A stretch of 37,013 nt of DNA from positions 1 to 37,013 of the IMG/VR virus record IMGVR_UViG_3300037808_002224; one strand, given 5' to 3'. Shown piece after piece: positions 13,893-21,574 of the stretch (position 1 is its first letter; every line of letters begins with the position of its first letter). The stretch comes from a virus. A model generated the notes under the pieces. That model saw nothing but the letters and a program-made list of their open reading frames with translations. It was not told the DNA's origin and did no database searches. The translations under genes were made by a program, and so were the position numbers.

Positions 13893-14507
13893 TTAGCTAG
13901 TGCAAACAGACTTGACAGAAACAAGTACCTGAACGATTGCGGCAGTAGCACCAGATGTGCTATTGTCAAATGCGATTTGGCTAATTACCATTTCGCCAGC
14001 GTTGAAGACCTGAGTTTCAGATGTGCCAAGATCAAATACTGCATTAACGTCGCCGTTCAATCTAACAGTAAGAGCCTGTGAAGCATCTTGGTTTTCGATC
14101 TGGGCGAAGATGGCGTTTCCACCAGCATCGACAGCCATATCGATAATGTTGTTCGATGTAGCGAATGTAGAACCACCAGCGATTGTTCTTGTGAACACCT
14201 TGGGGAATACGTTTTCGCCGGGAACATCACTGTATACCGAACCGTCGTCAGTTACGACTTCTACGATAGCATGCTCTCTAAGCACCTGTGGGTATGCATA
14301 CTGTTTCCAGTAGTTGCAATCCGTGAAAGTGTCGCCATCGACCAGAAGACGATTAATTTTGCCCGGACCCATAACGTATACTTGACGCTGCAACGATGTT
14401 GCAATCTGCGTACCTAAATCGCCATAAGTAGTTCCGGTGTTTGTTGATGGATCAAGGTCCATTGAACCCTGATCAATGTTGTTTAATGCAACTCTAAATA
14501 CTGACAT
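13893..14507 (-). CDS. Probable abundant virion structural protein
   Basis: A 204-residue protein starting at the ATG at 14507 (MSVFRVALNNIDQG), chosen because AGAGG lies six bases upstream. The alternative at 14525 lacks a ribosome site. The sequence is polar, Ala/Gly/Thr/Val-rich and low in Lys. Its last 80 residues alternate strands (ASQALTVRLNGDVNAVFDLG, AGEMVISQIAFDNS, AAIVQVLVSV) as in beta-sandwich phage proteins. Codons look more GC-ending than in the neighbours, consistent with high expression. It stands alone between an inverted-repeat/TATATA region and a strong UUCG terminator. A decoration, tube or fibre protein would fit; I cannot choose between them. Confidence 0.68.
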   Translation of the reverse strand: MSVFRVALNNIDQGSMDLDPSTNTGTTYGDLGTQIATSLQRQVYVMGPGKINRLLVDGDTFTDCNYWKQYAYPQVLREHAIVEVVTDDGSVYSDVPGENVFPKVFTRTIAGGSTFATSNNIIDMAVDAGGNAIFAQIENQDASQALTVRLNGDVNAVFDLGTSETQVFNAGEMVISQIAFDNSTSGATAAIVQVLVSVKSVCTS

Positions 14508-14525
14508 TTTTACCTCTTGTATCAA

Positions 14526-14587
14526 TAAAAAGTGTTAAATTCTTAGTATTGTCTTTCAATGGTATATATCAATCACAACACTTTTTA
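14526..14587. promoter_or_regulatory. Inverted repeat flanking a TATATA element
   Basis: An exact 11-base inverted repeat, TAAAAAGTGTT (14526-14536) and AACACTTTTTA (14577-14587), is separated by 40 bases. Between its arms lies GGTATATATC (14561-14570); read leftward this is GATATATACC. The block sits 20-80 bases upstream of the self-contained virion gene. It could be a promoter with paired operator sites, or a long-loop hairpin ending the upstream transcript, since its leftward reading ends in CTTTTTA. Confidence 0.5.
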
Positions 14588-14612
14588 ATTTAGAGGGTTG
14601 GTGTGCAGTATA

Positions 14613-15215
14613 CTAAATCTCCATTACCTCTCCTTGAGGAAACATTTTTTGGTAAAGATTAGTTCCGATGCCTGTTTTAACCAATGTAGTTTTAATGCCA
14701 AGAGCAGCGGCTTCAAACAGTTCTTCGTTTTCAACGCCTATTACCCAACCTGCATCTTCAAGCCCTTCTCCGATTTGATACTTTTGAGCAACTGCCATTT
14801 TCTTTAGCTTGCTGATCTGAGGCTTGGTAAGGTTCCTAGTAGGATAACCTCCCAATGGGCTAATCACGCACTTTATTGTTGGTTCTATATCAGGAACATC
14901 TATTGCATATTCCTCTATCCCGCAGTTAATCATCAATTCTTCTATTGGATGGGTTTTGTTGTCGGTAAGGAACTCATAGACATGAGCAAATGTCATTTTG
15001 GCATTGCGAAGCTTAGACATCTTTAGGGATTTTTCATTGCCTAGAACATTAATGTGCTCATCTTTGCAGCAAACGTGGATGTTTAAGCCGGGAAACTTAT
15101 TTTCAAGTATTGGCCGAAGTAATCGCAATTGTACTAAATACTCTGTGGAAGACCCAAAGTATATTAAACAATAGTGGTCTTTAACCTTTATGTATTTTGT
15201 GAGTTCTATGCCCAT
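14613..15215 (-). CDS. GT-B glycosyltransferase-like protein
   Basis: I place the start at 15215 (MGIELTKYIKVKDHYCLIYF), giving 200 residues, with GAAGG ten bases upstream. A longer reading from 15302 runs into the divergent gene. The N-terminal part (YCLIYFGSSTEYLVQLRLL, then FPGLNIHVCC) looks like a Rossmann-type GT-B half. VISPLGGYPTRNLTK aligns by eye with ALCPFSAMAGKNLTK of the GT9 enzyme at 12790-13818. The end (GWVIGVENEELFEAAALGIK) matches the sugar-donor half. It is shorter than standard GT9 enzymes, so it may be a reduced or degenerate relative. Its start codon overlaps that of the rightward neighbour. Confidence 0.6.
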   Translation of the reverse strand: MGIELTKYIKVKDHYCLIYFGSSTEYLVQLRLLRPILENKFPGLNIHVCCKDEHINVLGNEKSLKMSKLRNAKMTFAHVYEFLTDNKTHPIEELMINCGIEEYAIDVPDIEPTIKCVISPLGGYPTRNLTKPQISKLKKMAVAQKYQIGEGLEDAGWVIGVENEELFEAAALGIKTTLVKTGIGTNLYQKMFPQGEVMEI

Positions 15216-15459
15216 GTCTAAACAACCTTCAAATGGTGATCTTGGTGCTGATGCCTTAAAAGGGTTCCTAGCACAGTTCGGAGAGCCAGATGTATACACC
15301 AAAGTTCTTCTCGAAGTATTATTCGAGGAGTTATTCTATGATAGTTATGAGGAGATTGAAACCGATGGAAAGACTTTATATTTACCTCCGCAAGCGAAAC
15401 AAGACGGGGGTCAAGATGGTGACAGTGGTACAGGGTCCGAAGACTGTATCACGGATTGA
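15214..15459 (+). CDS. Small acidic hypothetical protein
   Basis: An 81-residue protein if started at the ATG at 15214 (MSKQPSNGDLGADALKGF); ATGs at 15190 and 15208 are alternatives. The start codon overlaps the start codon of the leftward gene within one CATG. Residues 20-45 form a predicted helix rich in Leu, Val, Phe and Glu (VYTKVLLEVLFEELFYDSYEE). The end is Gly/Asp/Ser-rich and acidic. No family is recognised. Its 3' end overlaps the next rightward gene by 44 bases in another frame. The start choice is uncertain because no clear Shine-Dalgarno is present. Confidence 0.5.
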   Translation: MSKQPSNGDLGADALKGFLAQFGEPDVYTKVLLEVLFEELFYDSYEEIETDGKTLYLPPQAKQDGGQDGDSGTGSEDCITD

Positions 15460-15739
15460 TGATGTCAAGCAGCTTCAATTAAAGCCAGAATGGGAAACTC
15501 GCATGAGTAAAATCATGCACGAGAATAGAATGGAGTGGGAACTCTGGGTGGAACATGCTAAAGATTATCAAGACCTACGCAGAAAACTGAATGCTAGGAA
15601 TGTCACAGGGGTTCCACCATCATTTAACTTCTTGATGGACGATATGGCATCTTATAAAAACCCAGAAACGGTTAATGCCAAGAATATATCTAAGACTAAT
15701 GTGATGACCCAGAGAGGGAACAAGAACAATCAGAGTTGA
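15416..15739 (+). CDS. Small hypothetical basic protein
   Basis: A 107-residue protein starting at the ATG at 15416 (MVTVVQGPKTVSRIDDVKQ), with GGGGG seven bases upstream. The longer in-frame reading from 15290 would lie almost fully over the previous gene. The central part is helical, charged and Met/Trp-rich (WETRMSKIMHENRMEWELW), followed by a basic helix. The last 30 residues are Asn/Lys-rich. Function is unknown. It overlaps the previous gene by 44 bases and the convergent gene at 15730 by 10 bases. Confidence 0.55.
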   Translation: MVTVVQGPKTVSRIDDVKQLQLKPEWETRMSKIMHENRMEWELWVEHAKDYQDLRRKLNARNVTGVPPSFNFLMDDMASYKNPETVNAKNISKTNVMTQRGNKNNQS

Positions 15740-15915
15740 GGGGCATAGCCAGAGGCTATAATCTTCCAGACATCTAAGTCTGGCTTCTCGAAACTAAAAT
15801 GTTCTACTTGGTCACTGGTAACACACATTCCCATGTGGTTCCAATAGTCGTTAGCATAATCAATATAAGCTTGATTAATTTCTCTTTCTTTTTTCTTCTT
15901 TAGCCAATGGTTCAT
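15730..15915 (-). CDS. Small hypothetical protein
   Basis: A 61-residue protein whose ATG overlaps the stop of the upstream gene as ATGA, so it is translationally coupled. It begins with a basic helix (MNHWLKKKKEREINQAYIDY), followed by a Trp/His/Met stretch and an acidic middle. No family is recognised. The ATGA junction and operon context support a real gene. Confidence 0.6.
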   Translation of the reverse strand: MNHWLKKKKEREINQAYIDYANDYWNHMGMCVTSDQVEHFSFEKPDLDVWKIIASGYAPQL

Positions 15916-16262
15916 TTCTTTTTCTCAATATTTACACAGAATCTTGGAATTGAAAATGTTCCTGACTCTGTTAAAATCGTTACACGCTTTCCATAGCTTT
16001 TCGCTACTGTAGCGTTAGATTTGAATTCGGTTAGAAAAACTTCTTTTTTTGCCCCGCTCATGTCTTCCATCCTTTCAAGGATTTTGGAATCACTTACTTT
16101 GGGGTATACTTTTGAACCTAATGTTTTGTCTATGTCTGTTTCAATTTTGTTTAAATTAAGTGTAGGTAGCCCACTCTCATTTTCATCCAACCATTTCTTA
16201 AACTGGTAGATTGAAAAGCCGGGGCTTGATTCGTTGGTCTTGTTGTCTGCTTCGTTGCTCAT
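15912..16262 (-). CDS. Hypothetical protein with FKKWLDE segment
   Basis: A 116-residue protein of unknown function. After 16 polar residues it has FSIYQFKKWLDENESG, similar in pattern to the F-x-x-W-L-x-E peptides that begin two other proteins here, but not at the extreme N-terminus. The rest has short helices (SKILERMEDM, KEVFLTEFK) and a basic beta end (KRVTILTESGTFSIPRFCV). It is coupled by ATGA to the next small gene and lies 23 bases after the DUF115-like gene in the same leftward unit. Confidence 0.6.
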   Translation of the reverse strand: MSNEADNKTNESSPGFSIYQFKKWLDENESGLPTLNLNKIETDIDKTLGSKVYPKVSDSKILERMEDMSGAKKEVFLTEFKSNATVAKSYGKRVTILTESGTFSIPRFCVNIEKKK

Positions 16263-16285
16263 TTTAGTAAACTCTTAAAACTCCA

Positions 16286-17149
16286 TTAACTTGTTGTAAA
16301 GAAATCCGTTATCTTATCTGGTTGTATATATGGAGCATTAACATAACTTTCTCCAGAAGAACAACTCCCAACCCTCACAGGATAATCTTTTTGGTTGCTT
16401 AACCAATACAAACTAGCATCAATTATTTGATGAGATATTTTGTGTTGAGGGTATTGCCACAAGCCATTCTCAAGTTCTTCTGCTCCCGGTCGTTCATTTT
16501 CAAAAGAATCATCGCAACAAAACAGCAGCAACCTACGCACTTTCATCTTGCTGGCTAGTGCTATGGCAGCACATACAGGGTTTCTATAATCGTCAGTGTT
16601 TCCATAAATTCCCTCATTCCTATTTCCACTATAAGTCTTTTCTGAAGTGGGATTATAAAGAAATTTATTTCCATGATATTTATCTACAAATTCTGTATTT
16701 GTTCGTGTAGATGCAATACAAGAGGGATAATAATTGTTTTTTGGTAAATATGATATGCATTCAGAATAAGGGTTGTTGACTATGTAGAAGTTAATGCTTC
16801 TTCTAAGGTCTGGCCTTATCTTCTCTGTCAGTAGCTCCCACTTTGCTAGTGATCTGTTGACCGCAAAGACAGCGACATCTCCGGGGAGATGAGACAAGAT
16901 GTGTTGCTTCATTTCAAATCCATAACCATCTGAAATCAACACAACAAATGGGAATTCAAACTTTTCCTCTTCAATTGAATATGCATCTGCACGTTTAGAG
17001 TTAGTCATTTCATTTTGAATAAGCAATTCTCTTTCGTGTTCACAAAGAGAATTAATGCTAAGAGGTTTGGCATTACTTTTTGTAAAATTGCGTACCCACA
17101 TGTCGCCAGCACGAATATATTCGTTTTTGTTTACTTTTTTAATTCTCAT
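16286..17149 (-). CDS. DUF115/MAF-like glycosyltransferase candidate
   Basis: A 287-residue protein. FVVLISDGYGFEMKQHILSH near residues 68-87 and a later segment (RNPVCAAIALASKMKVRRLL, then LFCCDDSFENERPG) follow the general plan of DUF115/motility-accessory-factor proteins. In those, a loop at the start of the fold is followed by a conserved Ala-rich helix and an acidic loop. These proteins are linked to glycan transfer on flagellins and surface proteins. The canonical glycine-rich GxGPSL loop is not exact here, so the call is tentative. It overlaps the 604-residue adhesin gene by an ATGA junction, which suggests it acts on that fibre protein. Confidence 0.5.
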   Translation of the reverse strand: MRIKKVNKNEYIRAGDMWVRNFTKSNAKPLSINSLCEHERELLIQNEMTNSKRADAYSIEEEKFEFPFVVLISDGYGFEMKQHILSHLPGDVAVFAVNRSLAKWELLTEKIRPDLRRSINFYIVNNPYSECISYLPKNNYYPSCIASTRTNTEFVDKYHGNKFLYNPTSEKTYSGNRNEGIYGNTDDYRNPVCAAIALASKMKVRRLLLFCCDDSFENERPGAEELENGLWQYPQHKISHQIIDASLYWLSNQKDYPVRVGSCSSGESYVNAPYIQPDKITDFFTTS

Positions 17150-18960
17150 TTATTGCACGGCACTAACATGAAGCACTGTCTTTGGTTCCCATCTTCATCT
17201 TCAGTCATAAGAGAATCCATTTCAATTTTCATCTCAATAGGGCTTCCTCGGTAAACCATTTCTACCTCTGGCTTCTCAGGCATTACCAATTGGATAATGC
17301 TTGGAATGTTGCCCATAACTTCAATAACATCAGGAATTCCTGTTACTCTGATTGAATCAGGTAGCTCAACATCAAGCTTAAGATTCTTCGGTGCTTCTAA
17401 TTGTATTGTTTCTGGTAAGTTGTGCTCCAAAGAAATTCTCTCTGGAATCTTCATATCACTTACAAGACTAATAGAGTCTGGCAATGGTGTTTCTGGCCCT
17501 AAGATTCTTATGTCTTTCCCAAAGCCAACAGGAGTTTCTAATTTCAAACCTTTAGGGAAATCTTTTGCCGCCTCTAGCATGATCTTTTCCGGTCCTTCAT
17601 ATCGAATTTGAAGGTCTTCTTTGCTAGGAGCAATCAATTCAATGGTCTCAGGGATGCCTACAGGCTCATACATCACGGTAGGCTCCTCTAATAGAGCTTT
17701 GAATTCATCCCCAAACTCATTGATGATATCTGGATCAACCAATTGCTTCTCTACCCTACTCATTGGCTGTGTTAGTGCTACTTCTACTTTAAGTTCCGGT
17801 TGCCCTGTCCAATCAATGCCAATTTCTGGTGTAATCCCCCAATCAATACCAACCAATGAGATTGGGATATCAATAGAAATCACAGACGGCAACGGAGGGT
17901 CAATAATGATTACTGAAGGAATCTCATCAATAGTAACGTGACTTACCATGATGATTGGGAAATCATTTTCAATCACAACATGACTAACCAAGATAATTGG
18001 AAAGTCTAGGCCAGTGATATTTACATTGCTTACCGTATTGATGTCTGGGCCAATAATTATAGAAGGAATAGGCCCAACTTGACCATCGATAGATACACAA
18101 GGCAAAACCACAGCAGGGATATTAAGTTCTGGCTCTGGAACTTCACAAGGAACACAAGTGAAGTCAGGGAATTCAATATCTTCAGGAAATGGAATCGTAA
18201 CAACTGGAGGTGCTGGTGCTGGAGGTTCTGATGGATTAACACGCTCAGGTGGGGTTAAGATAATCTGACACTGATCGTTGGCTATGGTGAGCACTGGATC
18301 AATGTTAGAGTTTAAACTATATCTGTGGGTTCCAGACAAATCGGTTGTTGTAAATTGACCATCTCCAAAATCTAATCGGAAAGATGAAAATACTCCGCCA
18401 ACCGCATTAACTTCTACCAAGAACTCAGCTAAAATTCCAGTAACAGGATCATTTTCTGTGATTGTGAAATTAAAAACAACATCAGGACATGTATAGTCAT
18501 CAAAGATAATGGCTAATTCCGCCAGATTTCTGATCCTCCAGTCCAACGTGGGTTGCAACTCTGTGAAGTTCTCTCCAACAAATTTTTCAATTCTACAAAT
18601 TGCTTGAACTAATTGATTGTGATGCTCTGCAATAACAAAACTTCTAACCATTACTCCAGCGTGATTAAATTGTGTTTTATCGCCACCAAGATTTCTTCCA
18701 ATTCTAATGAGCTTTTCAACCTTATTGTTAGCATCTTTTTCAACGCCATCATAATAGAAAAGCTCACCCTCAATTGTTCCAAAGCCATTGTCAGCCCATA
18801 TTTCTGCCTCAGTATCCTTGACAGGCACAATGTTTATTTCGCTGGACCAAGGCTGGTTGTCTGTACGCAGCTTCGACTCAGTTGTGTTGTGAACCAAGAA
18901 TAGTGTTTGGTCAGAGTCGATTCCCTCTGGAAACGCTGGCTCTGGTGGAAATGGAAACAT
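17146..18960 (-). CDS. Fibre/adhesin protein with shared N-terminus and P-x-x-I repeats
   Basis: A 604-residue protein, the last of three tandem paralogs. The shared N-terminal domain includes SDQTLFLVHN and AEHHNQLVQAICRIEKFVG (His113-His114). A degenerate PKD-like module (FRLDFGDGQFTTTDLSGTHR) follows near residues 195-215. From about residue 240 onward the protein is a series of short Pro/Ile/Val units: FPIILVSHV twice, then IPETIEL, LPDSISL, IPERISL, LPETIQL, LPDSIRV, IPDVIEV and IPSIIQL. This pattern suits an elongated beta-solenoid or beta-prism shaft. It ends with CFMLVPCNK. No enzyme motif is seen. It is probably a tail or capsid fibre, coupled to the DUF115-like gene downstream. Confidence 0.72.
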   Translation of the reverse strand: MFPFPPEPAFPEGIDSDQTLFLVHNTTESKLRTDNQPWSSEINIVPVKDTEAEIWADNGFGTIEGELFYYDGVEKDANNKVEKLIRIGRNLGGDKTQFNHAGVMVRSFVIAEHHNQLVQAICRIEKFVGENFTELQPTLDWRIRNLAELAIIFDDYTCPDVVFNFTITENDPVTGILAEFLVEVNAVGGVFSSFRLDFGDGQFTTTDLSGTHRYSLNSNIDPVLTIANDQCQIILTPPERVNPSEPPAPAPPVVTIPFPEDIEFPDFTCVPCEVPEPELNIPAVVLPCVSIDGQVGPIPSIIIGPDINTVSNVNITGLDFPIILVSHVVIENDFPIIMVSHVTIDEIPSVIIIDPPLPSVISIDIPISLVGIDWGITPEIGIDWTGQPELKVEVALTQPMSRVEKQLVDPDIINEFGDEFKALLEEPTVMYEPVGIPETIELIAPSKEDLQIRYEGPEKIMLEAAKDFPKGLKLETPVGFGKDIRILGPETPLPDSISLVSDMKIPERISLEHNLPETIQLEAPKNLKLDVELPDSIRVTGIPDVIEVMGNIPSIIQLVMPEKPEVEMVYRGSPIEMKIEMDSLMTEDEDGNQRQCFMLVPCNK

Positions 18961-19226
18961 TAATCATCCTCTTGTATTGTTACTTCTGGTATTCCTGTGG
19001 CATCAGCGGAAGAATTAATTTTAAATGCATTGTTCCAATTGACTTTAAGCTTTGACTCAAATTCAATATATTGAGGATATTTTTGATAAAATGCTGAGAC
19101 TCCATTCGAGGTGTAAAATCCCCACCCATCATAGGAGACTTTATTGCACCATCTTTGAAGAGCTAATCGAGCTTCTTCTAATCGCTTCAATCGATCATCT
19201 CTTATTTTAGTCCAATGATTAACCAT
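18960..19226 (-). CDS. Small protein between adhesin paralogs
   Basis: An 88-residue protein joined to both neighbours by TAATG-type junctions, so it must be translated with them. The N-terminal 30 residues form a basic helix (WTKIRDDRLKRLEEARLALQ). An aromatic stretch follows (DGWGFYTSNGVSAFYQKYP), then an acidic tail ending EDD. It may be a chaperone or linker for the adhesins, but only the position supports this. No family is recognised. Confidence 0.65.
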   Translation of the reverse strand: MVNHWTKIRDDRLKRLEEARLALQRWCNKVSYDGWGFYTSNGVSAFYQKYPQYIEFESKLKVNWNNAFKINSSADATGIPEVTIQEDD

Positions 19227-21574
19227 TAATATATTCCTGCCATAAATTGTTCTCCTTTAGGGCGACTAACCAGTGTCGTGAAGGTTAAGTCTATTTCGCT
19301 AAACTTCATAAATGCATTCTCACTGTAGTCAAAAGATATATAGGCTCGTCGGTCATTGTCTGAAGTTGCTAACAGTGTATTGCCCGGAGCATCAAAGCCT
19401 TGTTTGCTTGTATCTTGCAATGATCTATACAATGCAGAGTTAATTCCCGGCCCACCTGTTGACCAAACTCCTGCAAGTTCTGAGAATGCAGATATAGAAC
19501 CTGAGTTATTGATGAAGAAAACCCCTGTACTCAAATTTACAAGTTCTCCTTCAATTCTAGTTGGCCCTTGCATGTCCTGTAGTTTTCTTATAGTTTGGAA
19601 TGGGTCGCCTAATGTTCCTTCTGTTTGATAGAAGCTTCTGATCCTGAAGAAAGGCCCAACTCCATCATTCCTTAAAATAAATCCTGTATTTTCTCTGGTC
19701 GTTGTTCTGTAAACACTAAAGTCACCAAACTTAGATGTTCCTGCCGTAAATTCTGGTTCATCGTCCACAGTTGCAAATTCAGATATATTTTGGAGCAACT
19801 CTTCTGCTCCATTTACAAAATCAGATTGATCAAATGTATTTGTAACTTGAGTTTGGGAAAGTAGATTATATGCAGTTCTTACCGGGTTCACAGGAGATTG
19901 GTTTGGTGGTATTGGCAACAACGAAGCACCAAACAAAAAGTAACTCGTCTCTACGAGGTTGAAGTTGGCCCAATTCCAAGGCTTTCCGGTAAGAGGAGCT
20001 TTAACAGAATACTCTGTGGGTTCGCCTGTGTTGAACCCACTAAATTCTACAACATTAATGCTTTCAGCACTTGGACTCTCAACTGCCGACCTTCCAGTTG
20101 CATAAAACATGAAGGCTGTTCCTTTTGCTCCAGAAGAAACTACACCTCTGGGAGCAAACCCTGTGTTTCTTTTGAATTCTGCCTTTTGTCGATCTTCTTC
20201 GGGAACATTGTCTAGGAAGGCGTCATTTCTGCTTAATGTTAAAGTTCCTAAGCTCGTAGATTTGAATGTCTCACTAATCAATCCATATTCTGTAGTAGAA
20301 ACTATCGTGTCACTTCCTGCCTTAAACAACCAAAGCCACAGATTGACATTTTCAATAATATCAAATGCATCTTCATATGTTGTAATTCTATAGGCACCAA
20401 ATCCTGTGTCTACTCTGAGCTTTAAGTCATATATTCCCCCAATTCCATACGAAGCAGAAGCTGTAAGAGAATTGGTGTGAGTAATATCATCTCCTAAATT
20501 CCATGTGTATTCTACTGCCGGGTCAATTGGCACATCATTTCCATCAAGCAATTCACCAGAAAATGAAACATCTTTATCGGTCACATTGGTGTTTTTGCCT
20601 GTCGGTATCTCCATTTGTATTAAAGTATTAATTGGAGATCGAACAACGGGGGTTACATCCGTAAAAGGTCCACCCACAGGCATTCCAGCAGTAATCACGC
20701 TCTGATTACTGGAATTAGGGAGAAAGTTGATTACAGCCTCATCTGGAGCCTCTAGGCGAGCATTGATAAGGTCTGGTAAAGTAATTGTGTCTGTCCCAAA
20801 ATCATTTGTTACTGTAAGTTTTGGAGAGTATATTCCCGGCACACTGTATGTTTTTGTGATTGTTCCGCCATCTAAATCTTTAACAATTACATTGTCTTGG
20901 CCTATAGGCACAACATCTGTTACCGATATTTGAGAAATCATTGAAATTGTTGATGTTGTTCCATCCCCAAAGTCCCAAACATATATGACAGGATTTTCGT
21001 TGCTATCTGTTGCTAGTCTAAAGCTCAAATCTTTAAACTCTACTTCGAGTGGAACCAAGCCTGTCCTTCTATCGGACGTAAACCACGCTCTTGGCACTAG
21101 AACCAATTTTCTAAGGAAGTTAATCCTTCCCTCAAGAGTTTCTCCAAATGGAGCAAGATCAGTCGTGCCTTTTATGCCTATAAATTTTTCAATTGCTACA
21201 CAGGCATCTTTAATTGTGTTGTGATGAACTGCCACCACATTGAGAGTAATGTTGGTAATTCTCTTGGGCTTTGCTAAGTCTTTAAAGTTTTCAAGCAGAG
21301 TAATATCTTCAAATGTAAAATCTGTAAAATTAATTGTCTCGTAATGAAAAGATATGGCTCTATCTTCTGCTGGCTCTGTACATTGTTCTGTAAGAGTAAT
21401 AACTCCCGTAGTTGGGAATCTTAAAGCTGTTCGCAAATCACCAGTCCATTGAATTTTTGTATCGCCCGGAGTATAATCTTCCACCAACTGAAGTCTTAAT
21501 TCATCATGTACTTCATACAAATTTGCATCTGTATCAAAGGTCGTTGGATAGGTGCTTGCTTTTGGATGTGTCAT
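19226..21574 (-). CDS. Large PKD-containing fibre/adhesin protein
   Basis: A 782-residue protein with the shared N-terminal domain (DANLYEVHDELRLQL; VAVHHNTIKDACVAIEKFIG with His117-His118; a Phe-x-Glu-x-Leu-x-x-Arg turn). One clear PKD module contains VIYVWDFGDGTTST and TYSVPGIYSPKLTV. A second, degenerate one has YTWNLGDDITHT and ASYGIGGIYDLKLRV. The C-terminal 370 residues are Ser/Thr/Asn/Gly/Phe-rich with many beta-type strands and no known motif; this may be the receptor-binding part. PKD domains are stiff surface spacers in bacterial adhesins. It is joined to its neighbours by TAATG junctions. I call it a virion fibre from context; direct evidence is lacking. Confidence 0.75.
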   Translation of the reverse strand: MTHPKASTYPTTFDTDANLYEVHDELRLQLVEDYTPGDTKIQWTGDLRTALRFPTTGVITLTEQCTEPAEDRAISFHYETINFTDFTFEDITLLENFKDLAKPKRITNITLNVVAVHHNTIKDACVAIEKFIGIKGTTDLAPFGETLEGRINFLRKLVLVPRAWFTSDRRTGLVPLEVEFKDLSFRLATDSNENPVIYVWDFGDGTTSTISMISQISVTDVVPIGQDNVIVKDLDGGTITKTYSVPGIYSPKLTVTNDFGTDTITLPDLINARLEAPDEAVINFLPNSSNQSVITAGMPVGGPFTDVTPVVRSPINTLIQMEIPTGKNTNVTDKDVSFSGELLDGNDVPIDPAVEYTWNLGDDITHTNSLTASASYGIGGIYDLKLRVDTGFGAYRITTYEDAFDIIENVNLWLWLFKAGSDTIVSTTEYGLISETFKSTSLGTLTLSRNDAFLDNVPEEDRQKAEFKRNTGFAPRGVVSSGAKGTAFMFYATGRSAVESPSAESINVVEFSGFNTGEPTEYSVKAPLTGKPWNWANFNLVETSYFLFGASLLPIPPNQSPVNPVRTAYNLLSQTQVTNTFDQSDFVNGAEELLQNISEFATVDDEPEFTAGTSKFGDFSVYRTTTRENTGFILRNDGVGPFFRIRSFYQTEGTLGDPFQTIRKLQDMQGPTRIEGELVNLSTGVFFINNSGSISAFSELAGVWSTGGPGINSALYRSLQDTSKQGFDAPGNTLLATSDNDRRAYISFDYSENAFMKFSEIDLTFTTLVSRPKGEQFMAGIY

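Noticed and set aside
15214-15739. Programmed frameshift joining the two small rightward genes
   Set aside because: The overlap has a GGGGG but no clear slippery heptamer with a downstream structure, and the second frame has its own ATG with a plausible ribosome site.
17297-17941. Rightward ORFs opposite the P-x-x-I repeats
   Set aside because: Ser/Gly/Ile-rich antisense translations of the repeat codons. The leftward adhesin frame is supported by its paralogs.
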